Notes: generated from the sequence alone by a model not told the origin. A stretch of 38,745 nt of DNA from Chara braunii (GCA_003427395.1 BFEA01000197.1:530339-569083); one strand, 5' to 3'; shown: positions 20,181-31,699, counted from the stretch's first letter. Numbers and translations are program-made.

Positions 20181-20840
20181 CCATCGTCTAAGTGTTGAGA
20201 GATGTCCAGGCACGGGAAGGGGCCCTCCCACCGAAGTTGCGGTCTCAAACAGACAACTGTCGGGGACAAAAAAAAAAAAAAGTATATGTTCGCCTTCATG
20301 GCAATGCTTGTCAAATTTCGTATATTCGAGGTCGGCGAAATGGGGTTCATGATAGTGGGTCACACACACACTGACATAGACGCGAAGTTCAACTTATTTG
20401 CAAAAAAACTCAGCGGTTGTGATACCTATACCATGGACGAGCTCTTCGATGTCCTCAAAGCATCATGCGAAGAGGAAGTCGTTGCTCACTGAACTTGCTG
20501 ATTGGAAAACCACCATACCCCGTACATCGATTACAACATCAAGGGTCATGCCACACTGCACCTGTTTCGATTTACATGGATGGGGACAACCCCGCCATAC
20601 TATATAAAGAGTTCTGCATCAAGAAAAAAGTGGGAGCCAAAAACTAGCCCGGTGTATTGCTTTAAAAGGGGTGCACATAACGGGTGGGCAGGGCCTCAAT
20701 AGGGTTTCCAGCCTTGTCGTGAGTCGCCTAACCCGCTGATAGGCGATTTCCTTAACAGAATAGCGGGGGTGCGTGTTCCTCATAAATCATGGGAAAATTC
20801 GCAAATCTAGTGGGAGACGCAAGACGAACACACAAGGGCA

Positions 20841-21287
20841 ATGAAACGTAGACGTTTGAGCTACTCGACCGACCATCTCAAGAAATTCGAAAACATATCA
20901 CAAAAGGAGAGCAGTACGGTGCCTCTTCAAGGTGCCTTCGGGCCAACACGAATGCCTTATAAAGAAGACCTTTCATCGGTTGCGCCGTTTGTTCTCGACT
21001 CGCCAATGAAGAAACTTTGTTTCGTCGGTTACAAGAGAGACACTCCGAAACCGGAGTTCAAGCCGCATGCGTCCATCAACATCAACAACTTCGTCAGCTT
21101 TCGCGCACCCGACGAGTATGTTGCAAAGGGCTACACATTTTGGATCAGAATCGTTATGGAGCGGGATGATAATTGCATCCGCGTCAAGTACTGGAAACTT
21201 CGCGGAAGGGAGCGCGACTTAGGGAAGTTGTATGCAGACGCATGGGCAAAAACATGGAAGGTTGAAACTGAATCTGACGACGGCTGA
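20841..21287 (+). pseudogene. C-terminal segment of the DUF7869-like locus
   Basis: A 148-residue frame in phase with 20502-20702 (stop at 20700-20702 between them). It contains APFVLDSPMKKLCFVGYKRD, then FVSFRAPDEYVAKGYTFWIR and RVKYWKLRGRERDLGKLYAD. Composition and start (Arg-rich MKRRRLSYS) would also fit a separate small protein. I recognise no family. After the stop at about 21285 protein-like sequence continues (DVVV, AWANSKRSETGVSIPKRGAL) up to the tandem array. Confidence 0.5.
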
Positions 21288-21560
21288 CAAAACCTCGACG
21301 TCGTTGTGTAGGCATGGGCCAACAGTAAACGCTCTGAGACAGGTGTGTCGATCCCTAAGCGAGGGGCTCTCAATGCACAGTTGTCGCTGACCGTCCCTGA
21401 CAAGATGTCTGCATTAACGCAAGATATGAGATCTACTTCATACCTATCTGTGTAGACGTGATGACGGAAGGAGTAAATCGTTGGGATCTCTGATGAAAGC
21501 GTTTCGTTTAGAATGTTTGCATCGTCGGAGTAGAAGCGTAATAAAAAATGGGGGACATTG

Positions 21561-22172
21561 GTGAAATGGGAGGACCTCCTATCATGGAAAACAAGAATGC
21601 AAATGAGGGTTGTTGGCGTGTATGAAGTCGATTGGTCGGCATTGGAGCCCTCAATTGAGATATGGTACGATGAGGAGTGCCTAGAAGTTGACAACCTCGC
21701 CAAGACGGTTCAGCTTGATGCAAACAACCAAAGGTAAGGCAGTGGCAAATGGACCAAAGCGTTTTATGGATTGGGGTTTGTTCACATGCGGGGGGAGAAT
21801 GTGCGTAACGGATCAATGAGATGCGTGGCGTTTTGTTCAAACAGTGGTCTGGCATGGTGCACGACACGGATAAAATGAACGAAGGTGTCGTCAATGGAGC
21901 AAAACAACAACATGCAAAGGGCAATGTTGATGTATGTTAAACATCTATGCAACGAAATCAAAGACACAATGTTACGCTTCGTCAACGGAAGGTCGAGGAT
22001 CGTCATTCACATGGCGACGACTTTAATCATATGTCACAACGAAGACGAAAAAAAACAGAAACTGAAAAAAACTAACACAATAATAAAGTTCAATATTGTC
22101 GATCATATTCGACGGCGAGAAAGTAACAAACGGATCAACTTTCAGTCCCTCTTGCGTCAGTGTCCGCATTGA
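21561..22172 (+). pseudogene. Tandem unit 1 unknown gene, two stops
   Basis: Same 200-residue protein as units 2 and 3 but with TAA at about 21735-21737 and TGA at about 21876-21878. Sister copies read CAA and CGA there, so each stop comes from one C-to-T change. Recognisable parts are VDWSALEPSIEIWYDEECLE and MQRAMLMYVKHLCNEIKD, ending in a Lys-rich stretch. Family unknown. It may be the C-terminal region of the DUF7869-like gene. Confidence 0.6.
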
Positions 22173-22773
22173 CTGCTGTTCCGCAACTACACTTAGTTTA
22201 ATCACTCTTTAAAGACCCGCATATGCATGTGAGAATGACAATGACTCTCTTGACTTATGTAAGCGGTGCATTCTCTTTCATACTTCATCCCTAATTGTGA
22301 CGTTTATGTTTTTTTTTTTTCTCATATAGTATTTTTGACAACCTCATTCACTTACGACGTTGTTGCACCTGTTGACAAAAAATTGTTAATGAGTCGTCAC
22401 TTACAAGGTAGTGAATTTTTTTGTTGTGGAGTTTTTCGTGCACTGAATTTGGAATAGGCGTTTGTATTCTTATCATTGACTAATTTAGATTTTTTTTTCT
22501 TGTTCACAAGGCGGATTTCCTTGAGGTAGTTACATGTTCACCATCATGTTTCAACAAACGGTTTCATTTTTTCTGTAGTATAGACCACGTATCATATGTC
22601 TCCAACTTCTGTAGACGTTCATAGAGAGAGCTTAGAAAGAGCAGGAGAGAGAGAAAGAGAAAGTTGAGAGAAAAAGAGAGAGAGAGTAAATCGTTCGGAT
22701 CTCTGGTAAAAACGTTGTGTTTAGAATGTCTGCATCGTCCGAGTAGAAGCGTAATAAAAAATGGGGAACACTG

Positions 22774-23325
22774 GTGAAATCAAAGAACATCCTATCATGG
22801 AAAACAAGAATGCAAATGAGGGTAATTGGCGTGGATGTAGTCCACTGGTCGGCATTGGAGCCCTCGATTGAGCTGTGGTACGATGAGGAGTGCCTAGAAG
22901 TTAATAACCTCGCCAAGACGGTTCAGCCTTATGCAAAGAACGAAAGGCAAGGCAGTGGCAAATGGACCAAAACATTTGATGGGTTGGGGTTTGTTCACAT
23001 GCGGGGGGAGAATGCGCGAAACGGATCAGTGACATGCGTGACATTTTGTTCAAACAGTGACCTGACATGGTGCACGACACGAATAAAACGAACGAGGGTG
23101 TCGTCAATGGAGCAAAACAACAACATGCAAAGAGCGATGTTGATGTATGTCAAAAATCTATGTAACGAAATCAAAGTCGCAATGTTACGCTTCGTCAACG
23201 AAAGATCGAGGATTGTCATTCATGTGGCGACGATTTTAATCATATGTCACAACGAAGACGAAAAAAAACAGAAACTGAAAAAAACTAACACAATAACAAA
23301 GTTCAATATTCTCGATCATATTTGA
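22774..23325 (+). pseudogene. Tandem unit 2 unknown gene, early stop
   Basis: A 183-residue frame from a GTG position shared by all units. It ends at TGA (23323-23325), where units 1 and 3 read CGA and continue about 17 more codons. It contains a VVHWSALEPSIELWYDEECL stretch and a KTFDGLGFVHMRGEN stretch. No domain is recognised. Confidence 0.55.
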
Positions 23326-23840
23326 CGGCGCGAAAGTGACAAACGGATCAACTTGCAGTCCCTCTTGCGTCAGTGTCCGCATTGACTAAGCAACCACACT
23401 CAATGTAAACACTCTCTAAAGACCCGCATATGCATGTGAGAATGACAATTACTCTCTTGACTTATGTAAGTGGTGCATTCTGTTTCATACTTCATCCCTA
23501 ATTGTGATGTTTATGATTTTTTTTTTTCTTTCCCATATAGTATTTTTAACAGCCTCATTCACTTACGACGTTGTTGCACCTGTTGACAAAAAAATATTAA
23601 TGAGTCCTCACGTACATGCCGTGGAGCTTTTCGTGCATTGAAGTTGGAGTAGGCATTTGTATTTTTGTCATTGACTAATTTATATTTTTTTTTCATTGTT
23701 CACAAGGCGGATTTCCTTGAGGTAGCTACATGTTCACCATCATTTTTCAATAAACGGTTTTGTTTCTTTTGTAGTATAGACCACGTATCATATGTCTGCA
23801 ACTTATGTAGACGTTCATAGAAAGAGCTTAGAGAGAGCGG

Positions 23841-23871
<31 letters not shown>

Positions 23872-23970
23872 CGAGAGAGAGAGTAAATCGTTCGGATCTC
23901 TGGTGAAAACGTTGTGTCTAGAATGTCTGCATCGTCGGAGTAGAAGCGTAATAAAAAGTGGGGACCACAG

Positions 23971-24576
23971 GTGAAATGGGAGGACCTCCTATCATGGAAA
24001 ACAAGAATGAAAATGAGGGTTGTTGGCGTGGATGTAGTCGACTGGTCCACATTGGAGCCCTCGATTGAGCTGTGGTACGATGAGGAGTGCCTACAAGTTT
24101 ACAACCTCGCCAAGACGGTTCGGCCTGATGCAAACAACGAATGGCAAGGCAGTGGTAAATGGACCAAAGCGTTTTATGGGTTGGGGTTTGTTCACATGCG
24201 GGGGCAGACTGTGCGTAACGGATCAGTGACATGCGTGGCGTTTTGTTCAAACAGTGACCTGGCATGGTACACGATACGGATAAAACGAATGAGGGTGTCG
24301 TCAATGGAGCAAAACAACAACATGCAAAGGACGATGTTAATGTATGTCAAACATCTATGCAACAAAATCAAAGACGCAATGTTACGCTTCGTCAACGGAA
24401 GGTCGAGGATCGTCATTCACGTGACTTTAATCATATGTCACAACGAACACGAAAAAAAACAAAAACTGAAAAAAACTAACACAATAACAAAGTTCAATAT
24501 TGTCGAGCATATTCGATGGCGCGAAAGTGACAAAGGGATCAACTTGCAGTCCTTCTTGCGTCAGTGTCTGCATTAA
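23971..24576 (+). CDS. Tandem unit 3 unknown protein (intact frame, ~201 aa)
   Basis: The only unit without internal stops. No ATG lies at the start of the conserved region; the conserved path opens at a GTG, so the true start may be the ATG in MRVVGVDVVDWSTLEPSIEL or an upstream exon. It has an alternating strand-like N-terminal half (LGFVHMRG, VTCVAFCSNSD), a helical MQRTMLMYVKHLCNKIKDAM part and a Lys-rich KKQKLKKTN segment near the C-terminus. A four-residue deletion (VATT) relative to unit 1 lies near residue 152. I do not recognise the family. An intact frame may be chance survival in a young duplicate. Confidence 0.45.
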   Translation: MKWEDLLSWKTRMKMRVVGVDVVDWSTLEPSIELWYDEECLQVYNLAKTVRPDANNEWQGSGKWTKAFYGLGFVHMRGQTVRNGSVTCVAFCSNSDLAWYTIRIKRMRVSSMEQNNNMQRTMLMYVKHLCNKIKDAMLRFVNGRSRIVIHVTLIICHNEHEKKQKLKKTNTITKFNIVEHIRWRESDKGINLQSFLRQCLH

Positions 24577-25027
24577 CTGCCGTTCCGGAACCACACGTAA
24601 TCTAAACACTCTCTAAAGACTCGCATATGCATGTGAGAATGACAATGACTCTCTTGACTTATGTAAGCGGAGCGTTCTGTTTCATACTTCATACCTAATT
24701 GTGACGTTTATGTTTGTTTCTTTTTTCCCATATAGTATTTTTTGACAACCTCATTCACTTACGACGTTGTTGCACCTATTGACATAAAATTGTTAATAAG
24801 TCTTCGCTTACAAGGTAGTGAAATCTTTTGGTCGTGGAGTTTTTCGTGCATTGAAGTTGGAGTAGGCATTTGTCGGATTTCCTTGAGGTAGCTACATGTT
24901 CACCATAATTTTTAAACAAACGATTTCGTTTTTTCTGTAGTATAGACCACGCATCATATGTCTCCAACTTCTGTAGACGTTCATAGAGAGAGCTTAGAGA
25001 GAGCGGGAGAGAGAGAGAGAGAAAGAG

Positions 25028-25635
25028 TAAAGGACAATGTCGAGGTGTCCTCTCTATGTACACAATGTAAAAAAAAAAAGCACGAACAACATTGTTGCTT
25101 GAACATAATTTAGATTTTCAATGTTCACCCCTGATTTTCAAACACAGCGCTTCGGTAATAAATAAATATATTGGGGGGCAGGGGGGGACAAAAGAGGGGG
25201 CTCACCCTCTTTCCGAGGGAGGGCAGGAGGCAAAGGAGAGGGTATTTGCGGGGACAACACAATACTTCGATAAAAATTAAATACATCTAAACAAACATAA
25301 TAATAACAAACCAACCAATGCCATAATGGAATAACCCACATATGTACTACCAATTATAGGTGTTTTTTGGTATGGTACTCAATATGTTTCTCTAATCTTC
25401 ATGCATTGGCCGGAAAAAACCAAAAAGTTACATGATTTTATTATGTGAAAGATAATAAATGTTAATCGGTATGCTTGAAAAGTAATAAAACTTCGCATAA
25501 AGACCCCTGTAACTTTATATAATGGCAATGAAATTGTAACACCCCCCAAATTTTGTAAGAAAGCGATGTAAAATTTGCAGTGAACAGGACCACAAAATAC
25601 AAACAAATCAACTAAACAAAACATCAAAACTCACC
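25028..25635. other. AT-rich region, no gene seen
   Basis: Contains a G-rich stretch at 25167-25250 and otherwise AT-rich sequence. No domain or repeat partner is recognised. Confidence 0.45.
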
Positions 25636-25791
25636 AAAATCATTGTAAGAATGACAATTTTAATTTCGTTCGAAAAACATAAAATGTCCGTTTTGACGAA
25701 ATCGCAGTTCAAGGAACTCAGAAGGCATGACATGCGAATGGGAAGGAAGACAACAGCGCAGCAAAGTACAGGGCGACACCAACACCATCCA
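25636..25791. repeat. Dispersed repeat, partner of 4999-5143
   Basis: See the comparison given for 4869-5143. The two blocks occur in a different relative orientation here. Confidence 0.5.
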
Positions 25792-25869
25792 ACACGGAGC
25801 AAAGCGGCAAATGACCTGCTCGCATCACGGGTGAACCCCACAAACTGTTGGTTCCCACACAACTCCCGA

Positions 25870-26016
25870 CACCTATCTATGATAAGTATTGGAGTTCTTG
25901 GATTTATTGCGTGGGCTCAAGATGGGTCTCTCTCATGGCAACATGAGAGTTCAATCACTTTGCTATACGTTGGAAACACCTTAAAGTTGGAAGTTTCAAA
26001 TTCATTGGTCAATTAG
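25870..26016 (+). pseudogene. cox1: cox1-like fragment (putative nuclear mitochondrial insertion)
   Basis: The frame gives MISIGVLGFIAWAQDG at 25879-25926. Cytochrome c oxidase subunit I contains the very conserved MISIGVLGFIVWAHH just before its copper-ligand region. Only this short piece matches. After WAQ the protein diverges (SWQHESSITLLYVGNT...), which could be the start of an intron ORF, since cox1 is interrupted by introns in many plants and algae, or unrelated sequence. The fragment is too short to function. Confidence 0.55.
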
Positions 26017-26039
26017 CAGGCTCACCATAGTTTGATTCC

Positions 26040-26288
26040 CACCACCCACTGAGCCAGGGAGTGACTGGGAGTCACTTCGATGAACGTCTATTATCAACCA
26101 TAGACCATACTAACCACACATACATCATGAACAGAGTGACTCCCTTTAGAGTCCTGCATGCACTCCAAACAAAGGACAATCTACCGTTTTGCACATCTTA
26201 AGGGTCGTCATTCAGACACGCATAAAGCACTTAGAAAATAAGTGAAGGACAAACAATCACAAAAAGACAACATACATGAAACTGATTA

Positions 26289-26319
<31 letters not shown>

Positions 26320-27111
26320 CTTACCTGTTTCTCGTCGTTGCTGGCGGTCATTGCCGCTGACTTCGAGAAACCTGTGAAATGAGGCTTGGGACACCATTGT
26401 CGAATCGAGCATATTCTACAGGTTTCGGCGGCCACACAGTCTGTGGAGAGGTAGACCATCGACGCTTGTTCGACAACGACGACAAGTGTCTGGGTACTAG
26501 TGTATCCCACAACCCTTCTGAATCACCCTCTGCGACCCGCCTGCCGCAGCTAAAGTTTCTCTTCGGGGCTTGCGAAAAAAATGGTAAAGGACATACCGTA
26601 TCAGCGTAGGAAGAGTAGAAACAACTTGGTCACACAGAGACGACACTAAGGGAAATTTGAAAACCTGCCTTTTCGACAGTGTTGTGTGATGGAGGGGGGC
26701 GAGGGGGGTCTGTTGCCTTGAGGACTTTTGAACTTCTTCCTAATATACCTTTCGAAAAAAAAAAACCTTTTCGAGAGTGTGCGACGGTCCCTCTATCATT
26801 TCAATTTACCATTTAAGTTTCATCCATGTGTACATATATTGTGTGGATCTTGCTGTTCCAACTTGGATCTTGAATGGGTTGCTCACATAAAGGCAGGAGT
26901 GAAGATCTTGGTCCGCACTTGTGGACCTTTGCATCAATGAAATGCCCTTATGCACCTTTAGCTCGCATTTCTTGGAACTTCAAGCCCTTTTTACTAAGTT
27001 TTTTCAACTTTTTTGTTAGTTCAACTTTCTTTTATGTGTGTCATTTTATCTTCAAATAAGAATCAATCAAGATAAGATTTAAGGAGTGACGTTGCCATTC
27101 TCCATTTTCTT

Positions 27112-27113
<2 letters not shown>
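26040..27113. other. No recognisable gene; (TG)n(AG)n at 26289-26318
   Basis: A short compound microsatellite at 26289-26318. A 76-residue frame at 26379-26609 has no recognised domain. The rest is AT-rich. Confidence 0.45.
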
Positions 27114-27163
<50 letters not shown>

Positions 27164-27176
27164 GGGGGGGGGGGGG
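27114..27176. repeat. T49 run followed by G14 run
   Basis: Homopolymer T (27114-27162) directly abuts homopolymer G (27163-27176). The junction and length are prone to assembly error. Confidence 0.9.
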
Positions 27177-27843
27177 AGGCGGGGGCGATAACGACGGCGC
27201 AGTCAAGTTTTGAGTTCTAAATCCAGCTTAGGCATCCCTCAAATACAACACATCCCTACCCAACCCTAAAGCGGGGTTGGTTACATTCACGATTTTCCTC
27301 GCTTTGGAGTAAAATTCGTGAAACCGTGAATGAAACACATTTAAAACTGAAAACCTTGACTGCACCTTAATTTTTTTAAATTTTTTTCGGTACAAAATAG
27401 GTTCATATGGCCCTGACTCCATATTCATTTTGGTGAGCATCACTCCGGTTCCTATTCCACCAGCGAGTCAGAATGAAATGTTACATCTATTATTCACACT
27501 TGCTTCCTTCCACATGACTGGAGGATCCCTGAACAACATTGAATGCTCCCTGGTACAAGAGGATTGACTGTCAGCGTGCCCTTCTCATGAATTCCTCCCA
27601 CCGTCCCACGTTCCACTTGTGGACCTGTCGGGTTTAGCGATCCTCGTGCAAAGTCATGAGAATGAAGTTCAATGAACCTTGGTTTCCCATAGTGCACCAA
27701 TCCTTGAACTTGTAAGGTCGGGCCCGTCATCCGTGGCGCCCTCCCAGTCTCTTGGTACCACATGAGGCCGCTCCTCTTTTGCTCGTCGTTTCCGCTGCCC
27801 CTCTCAAACCAGAGCTTCATTCTCTCGACGCTACAATGCGCTC

Positions 27844-28290
27844 GAGTACGAGGATGACACCCGGACCGAGCTTGACCCCACCCTTGGGGATGCCCCTGAG
27901 AACCTTGAGCTTCGAGATGTCATCCAATACCACTTGGATGACGGTATTGTCCCGATAGCCGACCACTTGCAGATGGCGATGTTCGCATTGGGTCATGCTC
28001 GCAGTTGGCTTGCACAGGTTGGCGCCCGCATGTTTGTTGTTCCTCGGGTAGACCTCCCGTAGGGTTTCATTTCTCCTCGTGGAGCCATATCCCCTAAGGA
28101 GCGCGCCGCCCTCAAGGCCCGTTGCGGTTGCCTTCGTTGCCGCCAAGATGGACACACATCCTCACGGTGCCCATACCATGCCACCCTCGATCGACACTAT
28201 GCAGATATTTCTCGTCAACGCCGATCCCAGTCTCCCCCTGCCCAGTCCGGCCAGTCCCACCCAGCTAGCCACGGTGCAGTGTACTGCTGA
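27844..28290 (+). pseudogene. Ty3/gypsy gag remnant with CCHC zinc knuckle
   Basis: One frame reads LRDVIQYHLDDGIVPIADHL then MAMFALGHARSWLAQVGARM, with a TAG at 28060-28062. It continues to CLRCRQDGHTSSRC, a C-x2-C-x4-H-x4-C nucleic-acid-binding knuckle as in retroelement Gag. The frame opens to about 28290. Confidence 0.65.
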
Positions 28291-28729
28291 GGCCTCGCAC
28301 GTAGCCGGTTTGTCGACCACCGAGTCGCAGTTTGCCCCTTTGGCTACCACACCAGAGGATCCTCAGGACATAACAGACGTAGTTCGCTCTGCCCCACCGT
28401 CTGTCGAGGTACCGTCTGCCCCATAGCAGATCGTCATATCTAGTCCTTCCCCTTCGAGACTTTCAATGTGTCGCGCCATTCACACCACTCGTTGTAGCGC
28501 TTAGATGGCGACTCGCGATGACATTGTGTTATCTCTCTTGGATTTGAGCATTCTTCCGGCTCGTCAGGAGCGACTCACGAGACACGTAAACGTCCTGTGA
28601 CGTCTTTTCACCCTGCTCTCTACCCTAATTGCACCCTCCGCATGATTCATATTCGCCTTGGTACATATATGAGGGTGTACCGCGCTTTATCAGACTCTGA
28701 CTCGCAGGGGAATTTAGTTTCACCCTCAC

Positions 28730-28987
28730 GTGGTTGAGAAACCTCGTCTAGCTACCTCCGACTATCGCTCTCCCATCTCTGTTGCCCTCCGAGATAACAA
28801 GACACAACGCTTCTTTGTTCAAACGGTCCCTGGCCTTCACTTTTCCCTTACCCTCCAACTGTCGGATAGTACCAAGCGTCTCGCCGCTACCACTCCTTTC
28901 GCATACTTCGATGTGTTGGAGACTTGGTACGACTTTATCCTTGGCACTCCCTGGTCTCGCAAGTTCCGTGGTACAAAGGCCAAATGA
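28730..28987 (+). pseudogene. Ty3/gypsy aspartic protease remnant
   Basis: The 85-residue frame ends with FDVLETWYDFILGTPWSRKF. The YD-x-ILG-x-PW motif is the C-terminal hallmark of retrotransposon retropepsins. The N-terminal DTG/DSG active site is not seen in this frame, so it lies in a broken part or is lost. Coding continues in the same style after the TGA at 28985-28987. Confidence 0.7.
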
Positions 28988-29368
28988 GTGACCAAGACAC
29001 TCGTTCTCAAAACGAAGTGTGGTCATACATATCGCATCCTATTCGTTGGCATCACGAATGACACCCCTCCCGACCTCCCTCCCTAGGATCCTCGCCCCTT
29101 TGGGTCCCACCAAGACATCACCTTCATTTCTCCACGCCAATTTACTCACTTCATACGTCAGAAGAACGTCACCCTTTACTCGGTGAACGTCATGGATCTT
29201 CTACACTAGGATCCCTTCTGTCAAGATATTGAGCTCATCTTTTGGAAGTCTGATCCCCCTGACCATTTATCGATTTTCACGGCTTTCATCTCTCCAACTA
29301 CCCCTTAGTCTAAGGATACCCCTTCAACATCCCATGTTTCTCCGCTGTCCACTGCCAAGTCCACACAT

Positions 29369-29996
29369 ATGTCTCGTGTTAATGCAAACAATGAGGAACT
29401 TGTGCGGTTCACGACCGACTTAAAATCCATCATTCGCCACCTAATTCGAGAGCACCGCAACGTTTTCCCACCATATTTCTCATACAGCGGCATCCCTCCG
29501 ATGCGCTATGTTGGGCATTTTATCCAGCTTGTGCCTGACTATCGTATCCACCATCAGGCACCCTACTGATTCTCTATTCCGAAGGCGAGAGAACTCAAGC
29601 GTCAGCTTGAAAAACTCCTTCGACTTTGTTTCATTAAAACCTTGTAACTCCCCCTTCAGTGCATTCATCCTCTTTGTTAGCAAAGCGGACAGAACTCTCT
29701 GTATCTGCATCGATGATTGTGGTCTTCAAGTTAACCGTCACATGGTTAAGAACGACTATCCCATGCCTCGGATAAATGAGTTGTTTGATTGCCTAACAGA
29801 CAAGTGTTTCTTGACGAAGATCGATCTTCGTAGCGGTTACCACCATATCCGCGTTGCTGCAGAGGACCAGACGAAGACCACCTTCCAGTTACATTTCGAC
29901 CACTACGAGTTCACGGTGATGCCATCTGGCCTCACCAACGCACCCACCACCTTCCAAGCGGCAATGAGCGATATCTTCAAGGACATTGTTGAATAA
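29369..29996 (+). pseudogene. Ty3/gypsy reverse transcriptase remnant
   Basis: Frame 29369-29569 gives GIPPMRYVGHFIQLVPDYRI, the conserved start of gypsy RT. Frame 29508-29996 gives FVSKADRTLCICIDDCGLQV, MVKNDYPMPRINELFD, FLTKIDLRSGYHHIRV and FTVMPSGLTNAPTTFQAAM. The catalytic YxDD follows at about 30000-30025 but is destroyed: VIVY runs into a frame shift at an A-run (30012-30017) and the next codons read Asn-Asp. Reverse transcription by this copy is excluded. Confidence 0.88.
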
Positions 29997-30141
29997 TATG
30001 TTATCGTGTACAAAAAACGACATCTTGGACTACAGTCGTACCTTAGAAGACCATCTCAGACACCTTCGTGATGTAAGTGGATTTTTTAGAACACCATGTA
30101 TGACAAAGGTCTCCATATGAACGACGCGAAGATCACTGCTA

Positions 30142-30893
30142 TTGCGGAGTGACCAGTCCCCATATCCGTCAAGCAGCTTCGCAGTTTCGTGGGCCTCACT
30201 AGTCGCTGTAGTTTTTTTTTTCCGGGGATACATTAGATATTCCTACGTCCATACCTTCACCCTCCTCCGAAAGAGCCCGCGATGGTTTCTAATATCTCTG
30301 TGTGAGGATGTTTTTCAGGTCCTCAAGAAGTTTGTGACTTGTGTGTTGGTTCTTCGCCTCTGCGAATTTGATCATCCTTTCATACTCACCATTGATGCGT
30401 CAGATCTTGCAGTCAGAAATATACTTTCTCAGATTTTTCTCATTCCTTCTTATTCCTCTTATCCCCATGTTCTCCACTTCCCCCCACCTCCTGCTGACAC
30501 TGCTTCTCGACCGATGGCTATCCTTCCACCACTTCTTTTCACTAACAGTCCTTCCGTCACTTACTTCCCGACCATCGAGAAGGATGAGACTGTCGATGCT
30601 CGTGTTGGGGATTGTCCGATCGCTTGCTACTCTCGCCAGCTATTGTCTGTCAAGGTTCTCACATTAGTTTATATTACCCAACACTAACGTCATTATCTGC
30701 ATGGGGCGCCTTTCACAGTGCCCAAAGACAACTCAGTTGTCCATACTTTCCTCATGAAGCCCAAACTTTCTCCTCGACAGGCACGCTAGTGGCGTAATTT
30801 ATCTGAGTTCAGTCTCACCACTTAGCCTATCAAGGGTGAAACAAACCACGTCACCGATGCCTTGTCCCGCTATTCTGACCACAATCAACCTTG
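30142..30893 (+). pseudogene. Ty3/gypsy RNase H remnant
   Basis: HPFILTIDASDLAVRNILSQ matches the first RNase H motif (TDAS), here TIDAS, with the usual G-A-V-L replaced by RNIL. CPIACYSRQLL follows about 90 residues later. After a stop, segments in other frames read WRNLSEFSL and VTDALSRYSDH, the usual end of RNase H. The T-run at 30214-30223 is a likely slippage site. Confidence 0.75.
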
Positions 30894-31103
30894 AATAAAA
30901 AACCTATAAATCTCACGCAGAGGCGACCATGTGCGGCCACATGGCGACCAGTTTGGGGAGGGGGGGAGAGGGTCTGGGGGCTGATTGGGGTTGCGCAACC
31001 CCAACCCCACCCCCTCAAAGAAAAAAAAAGAAAAAAAAATCGGGAAGGGGTGGGTTGGGGAGAAAAAAAACAAAGCAACTTAATTGATTGATTGATTGAT
31101 TGA

Positions 31104-31174
31104 TTGGTTGGTGGTCTAATGGTAAAGTCATTCGATTTTGCTTATTCTATCCATGAAAGTACCATGAGGCCAGC

Positions 31175-31262
<88 letters not shown>

Positions 31263-31401
31263 GCGCGCACGCTCTGGCAACACAACAAAAAGACGATTGT
31301 GGCAGTGCATATCTCCATATTATAGCGGTAGATTAACTCGATTTTGCTCATCCTGTCGATGGAAATCCCATGAGGCCCAGCCGCAAGGCTGGAGACTTAC
31401 C

Positions 31402-31476
<75 letters not shown>
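31104..31476 (+). repeat. Two related tRNA-like heads each followed by (CT)n(CA)n
   Basis: Copy A (31104-31262) starts GTGGTCTAATGGTAAAG, which resembles a tRNA A box (compare TGGTCTAGTGGTTAGG in tRNA-Glu), and copy B (31297-31476) has a weaker version. Both then carry CGATTTTGCT(T/C)AT, an ATG(A/G)AA and CATGAGGCC before a (CT)n(CA)n tract. They look like diverged SINE copies. No good B box is seen. Confidence 0.45.
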
Positions 31477-31481
<5 letters not shown>

Positions 31482-31699
31482 TTCTTACTGTTGCTCACTT
31501 TATCTTTTCATTTTTTTCTCACTTTCTTTGCATTGTTTTTCTTCGATTGATTGATTGATTGATTGGTGGGAGGGTAATCGCCCCCCTCACCACCCCCCCC
31601 CCCCCCCCATGCACACAGACATACATACAACGAAAAAAAAAAAAAAAAAAAATCGTTTTTTATTTTTTTTAATACCAAAAATTATGCGATTTAAAAAAA

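Larger units (their letters stand above)
18363..21290 (+). pseudogene. Decayed DUF7869-type transposase-like gene
   Basis: A long plus-strand protein can be followed through several frames. From 18663 it gives ERRCSVDECEVAHHKTCCKT (Cys/His cluster) and LRVEDVMKRRRDY. It runs past stops at 18924-18926 (TGA) and 19164-19166 (TAG), reaching SYQVFCKMWRDFF. A frame change in a T-run (19372-19380) leads to DHARCNECIKNS and FIIIDGMDQAKTTIPYA. After the insertion at 19784-20180 come LPPKLRSQTDNC, a second shift in an A-run (20270-20282), then VGEMGFMIVGHTHTDIDAKF. These are hallmark motifs of DUF7869 proteins (DGMDQ, TDNC, VGHTH.D.D), which I recall as RNase H-like and transposon-associated. A further segment (20841-21287) is the likely C-terminal part. 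It is non-functional as it stands. Confidence 0.7.
21471..25027 (+). repeat. Three tandem ~1.2-kb units
   Basis: GAGTAAATCGTT(C/G)GGATCTCTG recurs at 21471, 22684 and 23881, with a truncated GAGTAAAGG at 25025, so units are about 1213, 1197 and 1144 bases. Each has a ~600-base reading frame and a ~600-base AT-rich spacer containing GCATATGCATGTGAGAATGA and a GA-rich end of varying length. High similarity between units shows duplication after the locus formed. Unit 3 has lost about 60 bases around 24874. Confidence 0.92.

Noticed and set aside
31128-31351. Cys/Val-rich peptides as cysteine-rich proteins
   Set aside because: They are translations of (CA)n/(TG)n.
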